The notes under the pieces are model-generated. The model was not told the DNA's origin. It saw only the letters and a program-made list of their open reading frames with translations, and ran no database searches. The position numbers and the translations under genes are program-made. Source: Erythrocercus mccallii (Eukaryota; Chordata; Aves; Passeriformes; Dicruridae). From it: DNA of 64,000 nt. Position 1 is the first letter of the stretch. Every line of letters begins with the position of its first letter. Below are positions 10,346 to 22,500 of the stretch, piece after piece. Location of the stretch: the NCBI GenBank assembly GCA_013397435.1, contig VZRG01002317.1:44848-108847 (forward strand). The letters are read 5' to 3'.

Positions 10346-12844
10346 TGGGGACACATCACAAAATACCTCCACTGTTACCAAGTTAAGCTAATGCTACATT
10401 GCCTGATTGATGCTTTGATAAGACATGCTTTTAACCAGCCTGGTTTTCTGGCTGGGTCATAGCCCTTTCTCAGTTGCTCAGAGCTGGCAGCAAGTCTTAG
10501 ATAGTTAATAAGGTCCATATTTATCAGAACTCTCACTGTAGGTGAGAAGGAAATGGTTTTGGTGAAGCAAAAGTGCCTTGCCAGGGTCACAAGAAGAAGA
10601 CACTAGGTTTTCACAAAATTCAAACTTTTCTCACAAGTTACAATCTTAAAACATATTTTGGATTACAGCATGCTCTGGATTTATATGGTTTGACGTAAAT
10701 GAATTAATTTGGTTTGGAAGTCTGGTCATAAGGCAAAATTGAGCACATAAAGTACTTACACTGTAGCTTTATGAATATTGTATATTTTGATAAACCTAAA
10801 GAATTGGCCCAGGATTTAACCATATAAAAATTATTTCTTATAATTACCTGGTGTAAAGCCATAGTTGTCAGTGAACTAGGATTAATAACTCTATGTAAGT
10901 GTCTAGAATAAAGTCTACTTCCAAATTTGAGAAGAACTATAAATATAATATTCAGTGTTTAGAGAAACTTCAAGCTATGGAGTTGATCCATCTAAAAAAT
11001 AGTAGCCTAGGAAGCTTTTTTTTTTTTAAAAAAGGTTTTTTTCTTCAGTTCACATCACTTTCCCAGTTCAATTTAGTGTGATCAAACCTATAAGCTTGAA
11101 CACTGGGATGAAGAGGAAAAAATTTCAGAATGTTGAAAATCAGGCCAGAATATAAGACAGGAATGCGAGTATTTCAGCTGGCATTGTCTGCAGAAAGGAT
11201 GTAAACTGATGAATAACTGAGTAGGTTAATTATAGCTTTCTTTGGTTTTTTTCTCATATTTACAAACCTTTCTAAATATGTTACCTATTTCTGTTTGTCT
11301 TTTAATTAAGCTGATAGTGGCTCAAAAGTATATCTCTAACACAAAAGACAATCTGCTGCCTTTTTGTGGTAGTTTCTTTACCTGGAACTCTAAAATATTC
11401 ATACCCAGCTTGGATCTCCAATGTATTTCTTTGTAGTAACATAAAAATTGTACTGCAGGAGTCAGTTAGAGAATCTAAGGAACCAAGATGAAGAGGTGTA
11501 ATTTCTCAGATATTTCATGAAATGTTACAGTTTTTTAGGAAACACATTAAAAACAATTATAGTCTGAATGTAAAGTTTCTAAATTGAAACTTGAAAGAAA
11601 AACAATATTCAGGGCTTAGCCCCAGCTTCAAATCCAATTCACATTTCAGAATATTGATGTTTCCTTGTGGAAACAATTTCAAATGCACAGTTACAAAAAT
11701 ATTTTTTATCCTACCTAATATACTTGGTATTTAAAGCTTATGCTCCAAGACACAAGCCATTAAGCAAGAGGAGGTATGAAGAAATGTGTCCTATCAGCAA
11801 TTTATCCTGTATTTGTCTATGCTGGAACTTCTTGGTCCTTTTTATATCATCTGATGCTAACCACAGTGAGATAGGATGCTGAGTAAAACATGCTGATGGT
11901 CAGATCCAACCTGGCATTTTTGTAAAGCTAGGTCACAAATGGAGGTGGCTTTATCTTAATAGATAATAATGGCAATTACATGCTTGTTAGTACATCTTGA
12001 CCTAGTTTCCCCTTGATTTATGCAGAAGGTGACAATTAAAGCTAATCTATGACAACTATTGGTAAAGCACAAATATTGTGGAATTCTAGAATCATTTAAG
12101 AGCAAACACTTTTGTTTCTGATATCTCCAAATATCTTTGTAAGAGTCTATACATGTGAAAATTTTCTTTTGTCTTTGTATCTCCCAAAGTGCAGGAACAC
12201 TAATGACATTTGGGTTCTGTATTTAACACAGAATATATAATGACTGTTTATTACCCTGCCTCCCTAATGTATTTATAAACTCAAATAACTGCTGTATTGG
12301 GAGTTATACCACGTCTTAGAAATGACTTTGAATGAACGTGGTATTATTCTTTTTTTTCTGCTATTCTTTTTTCTAATACCTGTTCTTCCTTTCCCATTCT
12401 CCTCCCTTTTTTTTTTTTTTCCCTTCACTCTAGAATATATCCCTTTTACTTCCATTTGGATTTCTTAGCTGAGAAAAAAGGCAATTAAGACTTTAGGAGT
12501 TGGCTTCCTGGTATTACTTGATAGCAGGACTGTGAGGTCTGAAATATTATTTGAACCAAGCTTCCTGAGCTTTTATTCAGTCTTTTTGATGGGCTAGTGT
12601 GACCTGCAGAGATGCTATGTTACTCCAGTGATTTGCTGTCTTTGCACTCCTGAAACGTAAGGAAGTCAATAAGATTAAATAAATTTCTAGTGTTCACCTC
12701 CTGTAGATTTCAAGTGCTTCCTGTCTTAATGAATTATGTTTTTCTTAAAATGTAAGCACCCCTGGCCATAAACTGTGATGTTTTATGACTTAAAAAGTCC
12801 TGGATACATTCATTTGTCTTTAACGAAAACCAGCTTGGCAATGT
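10346..12844. other. unique AT-rich intergenic sequence
   Basis: No gene or transposon recognised. T-rich slippage tracts occur near 11018-11045 and 12405-12421. Open frames of 60-71 codons have no recognisable content. Confidence 0.55.
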
Positions 12845-12965
12845 GTGAGGTGGCTAACCCTGCAGTGCATGGAGAGAGGCGGGCACTGCGACTGGGATGC
12901 GGCACTGCAGAGCACTGGGCTCAGAGCGCCCGAGGGGGCTATGGGCACTGCAGAGGCGGGAACTT
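12845..12965. other. GC-rich island with repeated GGCACTGC motif
   Basis: About 120 bases of unusually high G+C with several CpG. The octamer GGCACTGC occurs three times (12882-12889, 12901-12908, 12944-12951), twice followed by AGAG. Flanks are AT-rich. No LTR ends, LINE or coding domain recognised. Confidence 0.55.
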
Positions 12966-15900
12966 GCATTCTGCTCCTCTGTTGACTTCAGTACCTGGCT
13001 GGGATTGAATGCACAGATTTACATTATTCTGCAGTCCTTAGCCTGGTCATTAGAGTTCTCTGTAAGACAAGGAGGACTAAGGCATGTACTTATTTCAAAA
13101 AAAACCTACCAGTGAAGGTGATATTTGACTGGGATAAGTATACCCACTTTTGAAGGTGACAGGCCTGGATTCAAAGCCTTCTTTTACTTAAGGAGGTGTA
13201 TTTCACACTTAAATGAAGTGTATTTCACACTTTAACCACCAGCTGTTCTGGATTGACCTTTTTTTTGAACTTCTTTCATTTTGGTATAAACAATACAAGA
13301 TTCCTTGCCTGAGAGACATGGGTAAAGGAGGAATGCCTGGGTCAGAGAACAGTACCCAGCTAACTCTGGGAGAAGAAAGCACAGTGGAACCACCAAATCA
13401 AAGTAATAGAAATCAGAATAATAAGGGTCTGTCTACATTAGTATTTTGGTTTTGGGCTGCAATGCCATTCTGAGACAAATCCTTTGATTACTCCTAACAG
13501 TGGTTTGGTTCAAAAAAAGGTTTAAGTACAAAATAATGAGAGTCCTTTCAGGGCTAATGATGTTAGAAACTTTGCTTCAGGTGTTCACCAAATGCACTCT
13601 AACCTCTAACAGGAAAATAATGTTCCAAGGCAAAGACTGCTTTCTTCCAGCAGATTGAAATCACTTGTGCTGGGGTGCCAGGTCCAGGAAACTCAGTAGC
13701 TTGAATTAACCTCCCAAACTGCATTTATTAGGGATGTAGAATTCTCAGGAACTGCTTTGATCATCTTCTACTCTTCTTGTGCTGAGGCTTGGATCAACAG
13801 AGAAATAAATTTAAATTATATTGGGCCATAAATGAAATTTAGATTTTTGAAAGAATGGAAGAAAGAATACAGCCATGAAAATGGATGCTACCTAGACATC
13901 CCTAATATTAGACTAATTTTAGAGCACTATGCAGAAAAACGTTGTTGAGATAGAAGCTATTGAACCAAGAGGCAATGGGAAACAAGAAAAGTTTTAAGTG
14001 TCATTAACCCATTTTAATGTAATTTTCTTTAGTTGGTTTGGTTATTGAACTAACAGTCCTGACTACAAGATAACACATAGCTTTCACTGAAGATATATAG
14101 GCTACATGTACTGTCTTATGTTCCAGCTATTGCAAGTATTGTTAATAGAATTTCTGAAAGCCTTCAGATCATTCATTTTGATATTCACTGTGTCATCTGG
14201 GGAAACCATGCTAATGTATTTTTTAAAATGTCTGAATGGCCACTTGTAAATTGTTTCTGTTGTTAAATGGAGTTCTGTATTCACATGCAAATGAATTATT
14301 TAATAGGATATATTTCAGTAAAATTGCTATTTTTCTTTAACAATTTCTGTTTTACCTTTTTAGATCCTCTCTTAAGAAAAAAATCTGGCAATTTAAAATA
14401 ACACAGAAAAAGTAGATCTTGAACTAAACCCTGTCAGTTGTTAAATTAAACTGCTTTTCAGTTACATTGAAATGAAAGCACATCTACTGATAAAAACAGT
14501 AGTATTAAAAGGGTTGTACTGTATTTTAGAACACTCTAAATCAGATAGTGTAATCTAAATTGCATCTGAGATCATCTGCTTTATCTCCTACTTTTGGCAT
14601 GATTTCAGTAGTTAATAAGTGAAACAATATATAAAGTAGAAACAATGAGTAGAAATACATAGTTTCCTGGAAATCTGGATTAATTATAACGACATTCAAA
14701 CAACTCAAATATCTGATCATCTCAGAGAATAGCTGACATATTTAGTTGATAAAGGGTTTGGAAGAGGTGTGTTCAGCAACACACTGCAGAAATATTTCCA
14801 GGATAATTAGAAAATTGACGGAGAGTTGCAGAGGCTTGGGTTAATATTTTCAGTCAAAACCACCCAGTTTAATGCAGTAAGAACTGCAGCTCTCTCTTTG
14901 AAAGCAGTTCTTGACTCAGAGGTGCTTTACTCCCAAAATGAGAACCAAAATCTAAAGTTAGATGCAACATTAAAGAGGAAGCAACATTAAAAGAGATCAG
15001 AAATGCAGTACTGAGCAGGGCACCCCCTAAACCTGCCTGATAGAAAATGCTGGAAAGCTCTTGGAATTTTGTCACAGGCTGGGAATTAGCCCTTGTCTTA
15101 AGGCAACATGCTGTCTAAGGGCAACACATACCTGTCTAAGCATAAGGAACATAAAACTACTTTTTCTAACGGCTGTGTAACTTGAACTTTTATATTCGTG
15201 CAGTAGAGTGGGAAGGCATCTTTCACGTGAGGGCAATATAGCAGTTCCTCAGGCAGCACTAAATCTGCCTGTGCTAGCATGATGCAGCTTTGAGGGCCAG
15301 CACAGTGTGCATGGAAATGCACGGGATCATTTTGGCTATACTAAGGAGCTGAGTGAGTCATGTACAGCAGATTCCAAGATCCATACATTGAAACATTACA
15401 GTCACAATATATGTGAAGGAATCATAACCTAAAATTTGTCAGGAAAATGTACATATCTACTTTTACAAGCAGGCTTTTACAATTAGTACATTTAATATAT
15501 CTTATGATCAACAATGACATTTGCCATTCAGTTACTGGAAAGTGCAAATTGCCAAACTCTGGACAAATTACTTTTAGTAAGGAACAACAAATACAGTCTT
15601 AGCTCTTGAAGGAATATAAATCAAATCCTAGGAGAGGAATTGCTACCAGCTAGCCATATCACTAAGTAAGAAATGCAGTGAATACTTAGATGTTATTTTA
15701 GAAATCTTTCACATGTGGTTGAATCTGGCCACAGCTGTTAGCAAGCCACACTGCATCCAGACATGAAGTTTCAGATACTTTAGATCAGACAATAATATGC
15801 CAAAGAGTTCAGATCATATCACCCTATTTCTAAACTTCCATGAGCTTAAAGAAGATTGAAATAGGAAAGTTTTCCTTCTGCCACAGCAGCTGAACAATAA

Positions 15901-16734
15901 ATAATGGTTTTTTTCTGTGTTAGTAACAAATTACCTTTTGCATCATGGCATATTTGAAAGCCAAATCTCTCTGTGTTAGATAATAATCCTACCATTCAGT
16001 GAAATCACTTCTGTTCTGAAAATCTTACAGTGTAAGTATAGAAACAGAGCTGATACATAAAACAGAAGGTGGGGAAGGACAAGAAAAGAAGAGACACAGG
16101 AAAGTTATACAGTACCATTTGATATCACTCTTTTATAAAGAAATAGACTCATATTTCTGGTCAGACTAAGAGGTAACTGATAAAGAAAGACATTTCTAGG
16201 TGCAAGGCTATGCTTCGAATTGCAAGATACTGTCCCAGTTTCAGAAATCAAGAATCATCATGCAGGGTGTGGGGTATTTTTTTCCTGTAGGACTTTAAGA
16301 AATCTCTGATTGACATAGAAATAAAACCTTAGCATGTTATAAAATCTGACTAGTTAGCTGATTTAGGTTAGTGTTCAACAGCTTTTCTTTTAGAAAGAAC
16401 ATGTGGTTTGAATAAGTCACAGATCAACCTAGCAGAGGAATATGGGGTATTGTTAGTTAGAAATTTGCATTACAAGTGGGCTATTGATAAATGACAGGAG
16501 ACAGGACGTATCTCTTTTAAAGGTAATGTAATGATTAGTATGCATTGTGAAAATCTGCAAGTTCAGTTTTGGAAGCAAAGAGGTCTGGAGAATTTTTCTT
16601 CATGATTAGATAAAATTACTCTTGGTATACAAAACCTTAGTAGGTCATCCACTCTTACAAGATTCAATGCACTTTAGGTTGTCCTTAGATACTGGAACTG
16701 TATAATCCAAGCCATTTATACATACATACAGATG
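12966..16734. other. unique AT-rich intergenic sequence
   Basis: No gene or transposon recognised. Small structures: a 15-bp direct repeat at 13196-13232 and a 9-bp-stem hairpin at 14879-14912. Short open frames (up to 86 codons, 13213-13473) have no domain signature. Confidence 0.55.
13196..13232. repeat. 15-bp direct repeat, period 22
   Basis: GTGTATTTCACACTT occurs at 13196-13210 and again, identical, at 13218-13232, with AAATGAA between them. Likely a recent local tandem duplication. Confidence 0.85.
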
Positions 16735-16852
16735 ATTATAGATATAGATATAGATATAGATATAGATATAGATATAGATATAGATATAGATATAGATATA
16801 GATGATATAGATATAGATAGATATAGATGATATAGATAATATAGGTATCTAA
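16735..16852. repeat. hexanucleotide microsatellite (TAGATA)n with degenerate end
   Basis: A near-perfect TAGATA array covers about 16735-16800, then breaks into GATGATATAG and TAGATAG variants up to about 16852. The minus-strand open frame of 98 codons over it translates to repeated Ile-Ser and is an artefact of the repeat. Confidence 0.95.
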
Positions 16853-19139
16853 AGGAAATTAATATAAAATATTGATAATAATATAAATAACTTAAATATA
16901 CACTTATATAAAAATATAATATTCCCTTAGATAAACTATTTCTTGAAAATTTCTCACAATTGTTTATACTTTTTAATCTGAAATAAGTGAGGCTGGTTTT
17001 ACTGTCTGACAATACTACTTCTCTTCTCCTATGATAGTAACCTTGACTGCCTACTATACGCTAGTTTTCCTTCTTCTGAAATCCACCAGCCAGCCACTGG
17101 ATAAGAGTAAGCACAAAATCTGCACTAAAATGTGGTGTGCTTGAATGTTAAATGATAAGCGTATGAATTAAATTGGTTATAGTAACTTCACGTTTATTGA
17201 AACTGCAATAAAAAACTGTATGTAAAAATAAATATATATTTTAATATATGTTTATACATATAACTATATATATAAAAAAATTAAACTACCAAGATCCCTT
17301 TTATCCCCTTTTGTCCTGGTCACCAAGAAAGTGAGAACCCCTTCCCAGTGGAGAATCATGATTTCTTTAGACTTTTAGACTGTTTTGTGATGACATCCAC
17401 GAGTGCATCTTTACTAAGAACCTAACCTGTATTTTCTTAGTGCCACTCTTCCATAAGAATGTTTGATCACACCCACATCACCCCCTCTCCCTTTATAAAT
17501 GTCATACTGTCATCTTGCTTTTGTTGGAGTCTAGGCAAGCTTAGTCTCTTTAGAAGATTAGACCCATCTAAAGTTACCAGATAATGGCCTAATCTTTTTT
17601 AAAAATTAAAAAAAAAAATTGGAATGAAATACTGTCTTTACAGTGCCTTATGTAAATTTTTCTCCTATCTTATAGATGTATATATTCAACACCAGGTGCG
17701 AAGAGGAACATAAACCCCCAGCATTTCCTCCTTATTTTTATTTTGTTTCTGACTTTTTTGCCTTAATAATGTTCTTCTAATATAGACTTTTTGTGTGTAA
17801 TATATTTTATTATTTCTTCTTTTCTCTAATATTTATTCAGCTGCACTCTGCAAACTGGCTTTGTGTGCTTTTGTGTCTTTAAATATTTGTTCTTATACGA
17901 AGACTCCTACATGTACATTTCTGGTGAGGATTCTAATGAGGTACCCCAGCCTTCAGGGCACCATTCTGTCAGCAAGTGCTTCATACAAAGCAATGTTCAA
18001 GCTTGCAGGTTATTTTCACAATAGTGTAGTTTTCTGGAATGATTCAGCTTGCAGTGGGGGAAATACTGGCAGAGGGCCCAGAGAACTTAAGCATCTCTTT
18101 TTCTCGAGAACTAATATTTACAAGTTAAATACCACATGCTTTATGATATAAATAAAAAGTTAACATTACCAATACTGGTGACATTGTACTGGCAGTATTT
18201 TTATGGTGGTCAATTTTCATCATTTAAAACCCCTAAATAACCAACAACAAAAGCCCACTCCTAACTCCCCAAAGTTCAAGTTGTTAGACTTGTGATTACA
18301 AAAGCAGAGATGTTTAACATCAATTTTCAGCTTTCTAGATTTGCTAGCAGGTCACTCTTTTCCTTCTATTTTTTGGTTACAAACCAAGAAATAAACCTTG
18401 AATAAATTATTCACTCTTTTGAATTATGTGATGGCTGTGCACAGTGGCCACCCATTAAACAAAGGACCCTTTATATGCTTGCAGCAACACGTATACTATA
18501 TAAAACCACTGTGTATTGCACACATGTAATTTTTTTTACTGATGATGATAGGTTTTTAAAATATTTTAAAAAATGAAACATTATTCATTCATTCAGTATT
18601 AAAAATCTTCTATAATTACAGTATTATTTGCAAAATAGAGTATGAACTAAAATCTATAATTAGTGACTTTGAATTTTAAACAGAAGTTTAAAGAGCATGT
18701 TATATATCCAAACTTCCCTATTACAAGTTCATGTTTATACTGTGAGAGACTGAAAAATTTTATTTGCAAAAAAAATCAAAGCAAAATAGCTTGGTTTAAA
18801 AAGTCATTATACCAAATATTATTTTAGTCAAAATTAAGCAAACTTTCTTTAATCAATACTGTTTTGAATTTATGCTATTTTTCTCAAAGAAGAGGTATGA
18901 TCATCTAAGATTAACAGCAGAGATCTCAAATTTTTGTCATCTCTCTATGCTGGCCCTTAGAATAATTTCAGCCCTGAGTCCAAAAATGAGTTCCATAAAC
19001 GATCTTTGCTGGAAAGTGTTTTTAAATGATCTTGCAGCAGTTAAGTGTATCAATCATCAGTCTACTTTTTGACGGTGTTCTTCCTGGTAAAATCAATATG
19101 AAGTAGCACAGGTAGTACACTGTGAGAGATTTCCATTTT
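16853..19139. other. unique AT-rich intergenic sequence
   Basis: Very AT-rich near 17220-17281 (TATATA runs) and 17595-17620 (A/T run). No gene or transposon recognised. A 96-codon open frame (17861-18151) has no domain or splice context. Confidence 0.55.
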
Positions 19140-19261
19140 GTATCCACTGCCAGGAGTTACTGCCAGGGAGCAGCTGCAGTGCTGCCCTGCAGGGACAGGG
19201 GAGCCAGGATCTAGGAGCTGGAGGCAATGGTGGGGAGGCAGACAGGGCCAGCAGGATCATC
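19140..19261. other. GC-richer stretch next to a CR1 end
   Basis: Roughly 120 bases of higher G+C (GGGAGCAGCTGCAGTGCTGCC, GGGGAGCCAGG) directly abut the 3' terminal repeat of a CR1 copy. No element recognised. Confidence 0.4.
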
Positions 19262-19545
19262 AATCATAGAACACTTTGTGTTGGAAGGGACCTTCAAAGG
19301 TCATCTAGTCCAACCCCTCTGCAATGAGCAGGGGCATCTTCAATTAGATCAGTTTGCTCAGAGCCCTCTCCAACTTGACCTTGAATATTTTCAGGGATGG
19401 CATGTTCAGGATCAACATGTTCAAGTGTTTTACTGTCCTCATTTAAAGAGGTTTATTAAATCTTTAAATCTAGCCTAAGTCAACTCTCTTTTAGTTTAAC
19501 CGATAATCCTTGTCCTACCTCAAAAGGCCTTGCTGTAACATTGTA
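19262..19545 (-). mobile_element. CR1 LINE 3' fragment, minus strand
   Basis: On the plus strand it opens with ATCATAGAACACTTTGTG and TTGGAAGGGACCTTCAAAGG, then TCATCTAGTCCAACCCC. This is the classic reverse-complement CR1 3' end with its terminal ATTCTATG-like repeat. It runs on through TTTCAGGGATGGCATG and GATAATCCTTGTCCTAC. The 5' truncation point near 19545 is approximate; weak similarity may continue to about 19590. Confidence 0.9.
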
Positions 19546-22500
19546 GAAACATGTAGAAAGTGGTTGCACAGCCTATCTCCCTTTGCTTTTGGCATCAGCC
19601 ACATGCCAGTCACCGTAGTGAGGAGCTGAATTCAAGCTGACATACCCATGGTGGTGTTGAAGGGAAAATTATGTCCTGCCAGTGAGTCAGGTGTGTATAG
19701 CTTCCATCTGCACAAAGAGCATGTGCTCCAGGGGCCACAGGCAAGGAAGGTCAGACCTGAGAGTGTCAGTCAAACTGAGGTGTGAGGGCATTCACCCTGT
19801 CAAGGGGTTCCTGACCCCTGTCATGTAGCTTCGTGAAGCTTATGGCTGGACAAATAATTAAATGTACCTCTCTTATGCTTCAAATTTCCCTTTATAGTTA
19901 AAAGATCCAATGGAAGATCTGATAATAAAAAGAGGAGAGCACAATGAATTAAAAAAACAGCAGATGGTCAACTGGATTAAAAATTTGGATCAAGGCTAAA
20001 TATTTGAAACTAGGTGATACACATCTCCATTGACAAAGTAAAAGTCAATTGGTTACAGTAATTTATTATAAAGGGGGTACACTGATGATGAATGTTACTA
20101 AGATGAAATGTTTCAGATAAGTCTGAAGAGGATATTCCCTACAGGTTAAATATAAATTCTTTATCACGACTCTTCATTTAGTAGACAAGATCTTTCAATG
20201 GTTCATTTGAAGAGGGTAATTTAGAGTCAGTAAATGTTGGAAGGGCCAGATGAAAACATGATCCATTGTCTTTTTTTTCCATTGTAGGTATTCAGGAAAC
20301 TGATCCAGATAAAGATATCTAGACAATATATTAATAGAAACAGTTGCTATTTACAGCTAGTAACATCATTGCAGAGTGTCTGAACTGAAGATTCTTGAAT
20401 TAATCATGTTTTCTCATGGCTCTCTTGAGATTTTTATAATGATTTTTAAAATTTTATGTGTTTATGAAGACCTTATGAATATCTACTGTTTATGAAATTC
20501 ATTTATAACAACTTCTTTAAAAAGCTTTTTCAAGTTCAAAATTTTCTCTGAAACCATATTTTGCATGAAGAGCAACGGTGATTAAGAATTCTCTTTGAAG
20601 TTGAACACTTGTGGAGAAACAAATGAAATATTTTATGCACTTTTCTCTGTGCTTTCAGCTAGCCAAAAGTAAAGAATTTGCAGATGGTTTTGAAGAAGGT
20701 GGGAGGGAAGGAATCATTTATCTCATTTAGAAATAAAATTGTGCCATAATGGCAAGATTTTAATGATGGATTTTGTTTTGAAATAAAACAGAAATAAATA
20801 TTATTCAGAGCATGAGAACCCCTAGGTTTCAGGAAATTTGATGTGAGGCAGTTTGAAATCAATAGCAAAGATAAAGAGCTGCTGCCTGGGTATGAAATAG
20901 ATATTTATTGAATACTTGTCCTGGGGGATATTAAGGTGCTGTAACCACAAGAACAGAAGCATTCCACTCAGTGGCACAACATATAATCTGTTTACACAGA
21001 ATATGGGATAATGACTTCTGTGCTCAGATCCCAGTTCTCAGATGTCTGTTCCTTGGCACTAGCACACTACACAGTCATGCTAACACAAGTCCCTGTTTTC
21101 TCTTTGTCTTTGGTGCAGCTCAGACACCATAGTGGACCTGAGGAAAGAGGAATCACACCAGCCAAATCCTGTCTGGCAGCCCCAGCCTCTGACAGCACTT
21201 AAGCCCAGACTGATATAATGCACCAGACACACAGGTACCAAGACTTCTGAGAGGTAGCTGTTTTCATTCTTTATTGATGTTTAGAAACAGATTGGCAGAG
21301 TAATGCAAAATGCTTTGGTACTCATGTAGCCACAAGATGATATCTGCAATTTTCCCCACCCCCATCACCAATCACAATTCTTTACCTGTGTTACAACCAC
21401 CTTCCAGTCTCCCACTCCGAACCATTTCTAGAGATATCAAGCTGCTAACAGCTCGTCTTTTTCCTTATTCCTTTCCTGCATATGCCTAAACCACTAGGGC
21501 AGGACAGATCAGCGCAGCCCATATCTCATTCAGCAGTGCTCTTGGATGGGCATCCCTATGACCTTTATCTGTGCATCTCTGTTTCTGTGAGCAGACAGCA
21601 GTACCACCTAACCAGTGATGGCTGGGCAGCTGTGCTCAAGATCCCACCTACCTGAGCTATGCTTTCAGATAGGCTTTATCTTCCAAAGTTAAATATGCCT
21701 GTCATCAACACACCTTTTTCTCCTGAAGACAGAATTCCCTACCAGTTATGTGCATACTTTAAAAAGTTATTTAAAGAAAAGACAAACCCTGATCCCTTAT
21801 AAAAAGCATTACAGTCTAGCAGGTGGTCTAAAGCTGTGTAGCAATTTTCCTGGTTCTATTTTTGCATTTCCTTTGAAATTGCTTCAGACAAATAAGATCA
21901 CATTTAGGTACTTTGTGAATTTTGGCTTTGGGTGATATATTAAGAGGATAGGATAAATGGCTTTCAAATTTCAGACATAGGAAGAAACATTCTGATTTGT
22001 AGCATAGTAGTATATCTGCTAGATTTTATGAGGATTTTTGTGAAAATAGTTTCAACAGTAGCCAGCCTGATACTTCATAATAAAACAAGAAGATTGATTT
22101 TAGTGATCTGAAAACAGAGGGGTAATTATATTCTCATTTTCATGTTCATGATGTGCACAATTCTCCTATCAAACTTTAATGATTGTTGCAAATGCAAAAA
22201 CATATGCAAGAACATAGAGAAAACACCACAAAGCTGTTAGATTTGAAACTCATTGTCAGATAGCAAATATTATCACTATAAATCTTAACTTTCACAGTCA
22301 GCAAGAGCTGCAGGCTAGACTAGAGAAAAAGACAGGCATGGAACTGTAGCTGTGCATTAAAAGCAACACACTGTACATTGCTGAAATATGTATTGTGATT
22401 AAATTAATATTGAACAGTGAATTTTATAGCCTTTTCTGATTTTCTTTTCCCCAGGCAAAAATCAACACTTTTCTAACTGCAGTATCCTTCACAATTCATT

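Noticed and set aside
16716..17012. 98-codon minus-strand frame with Ile-Ser repeats
   Set aside because: Translation of the TAGATA microsatellite.
19804..19820. Small hairpin AGGGGT-TCCTG-ACCCCT
   Set aside because: A 6-bp stem is expected many times by chance in this length.
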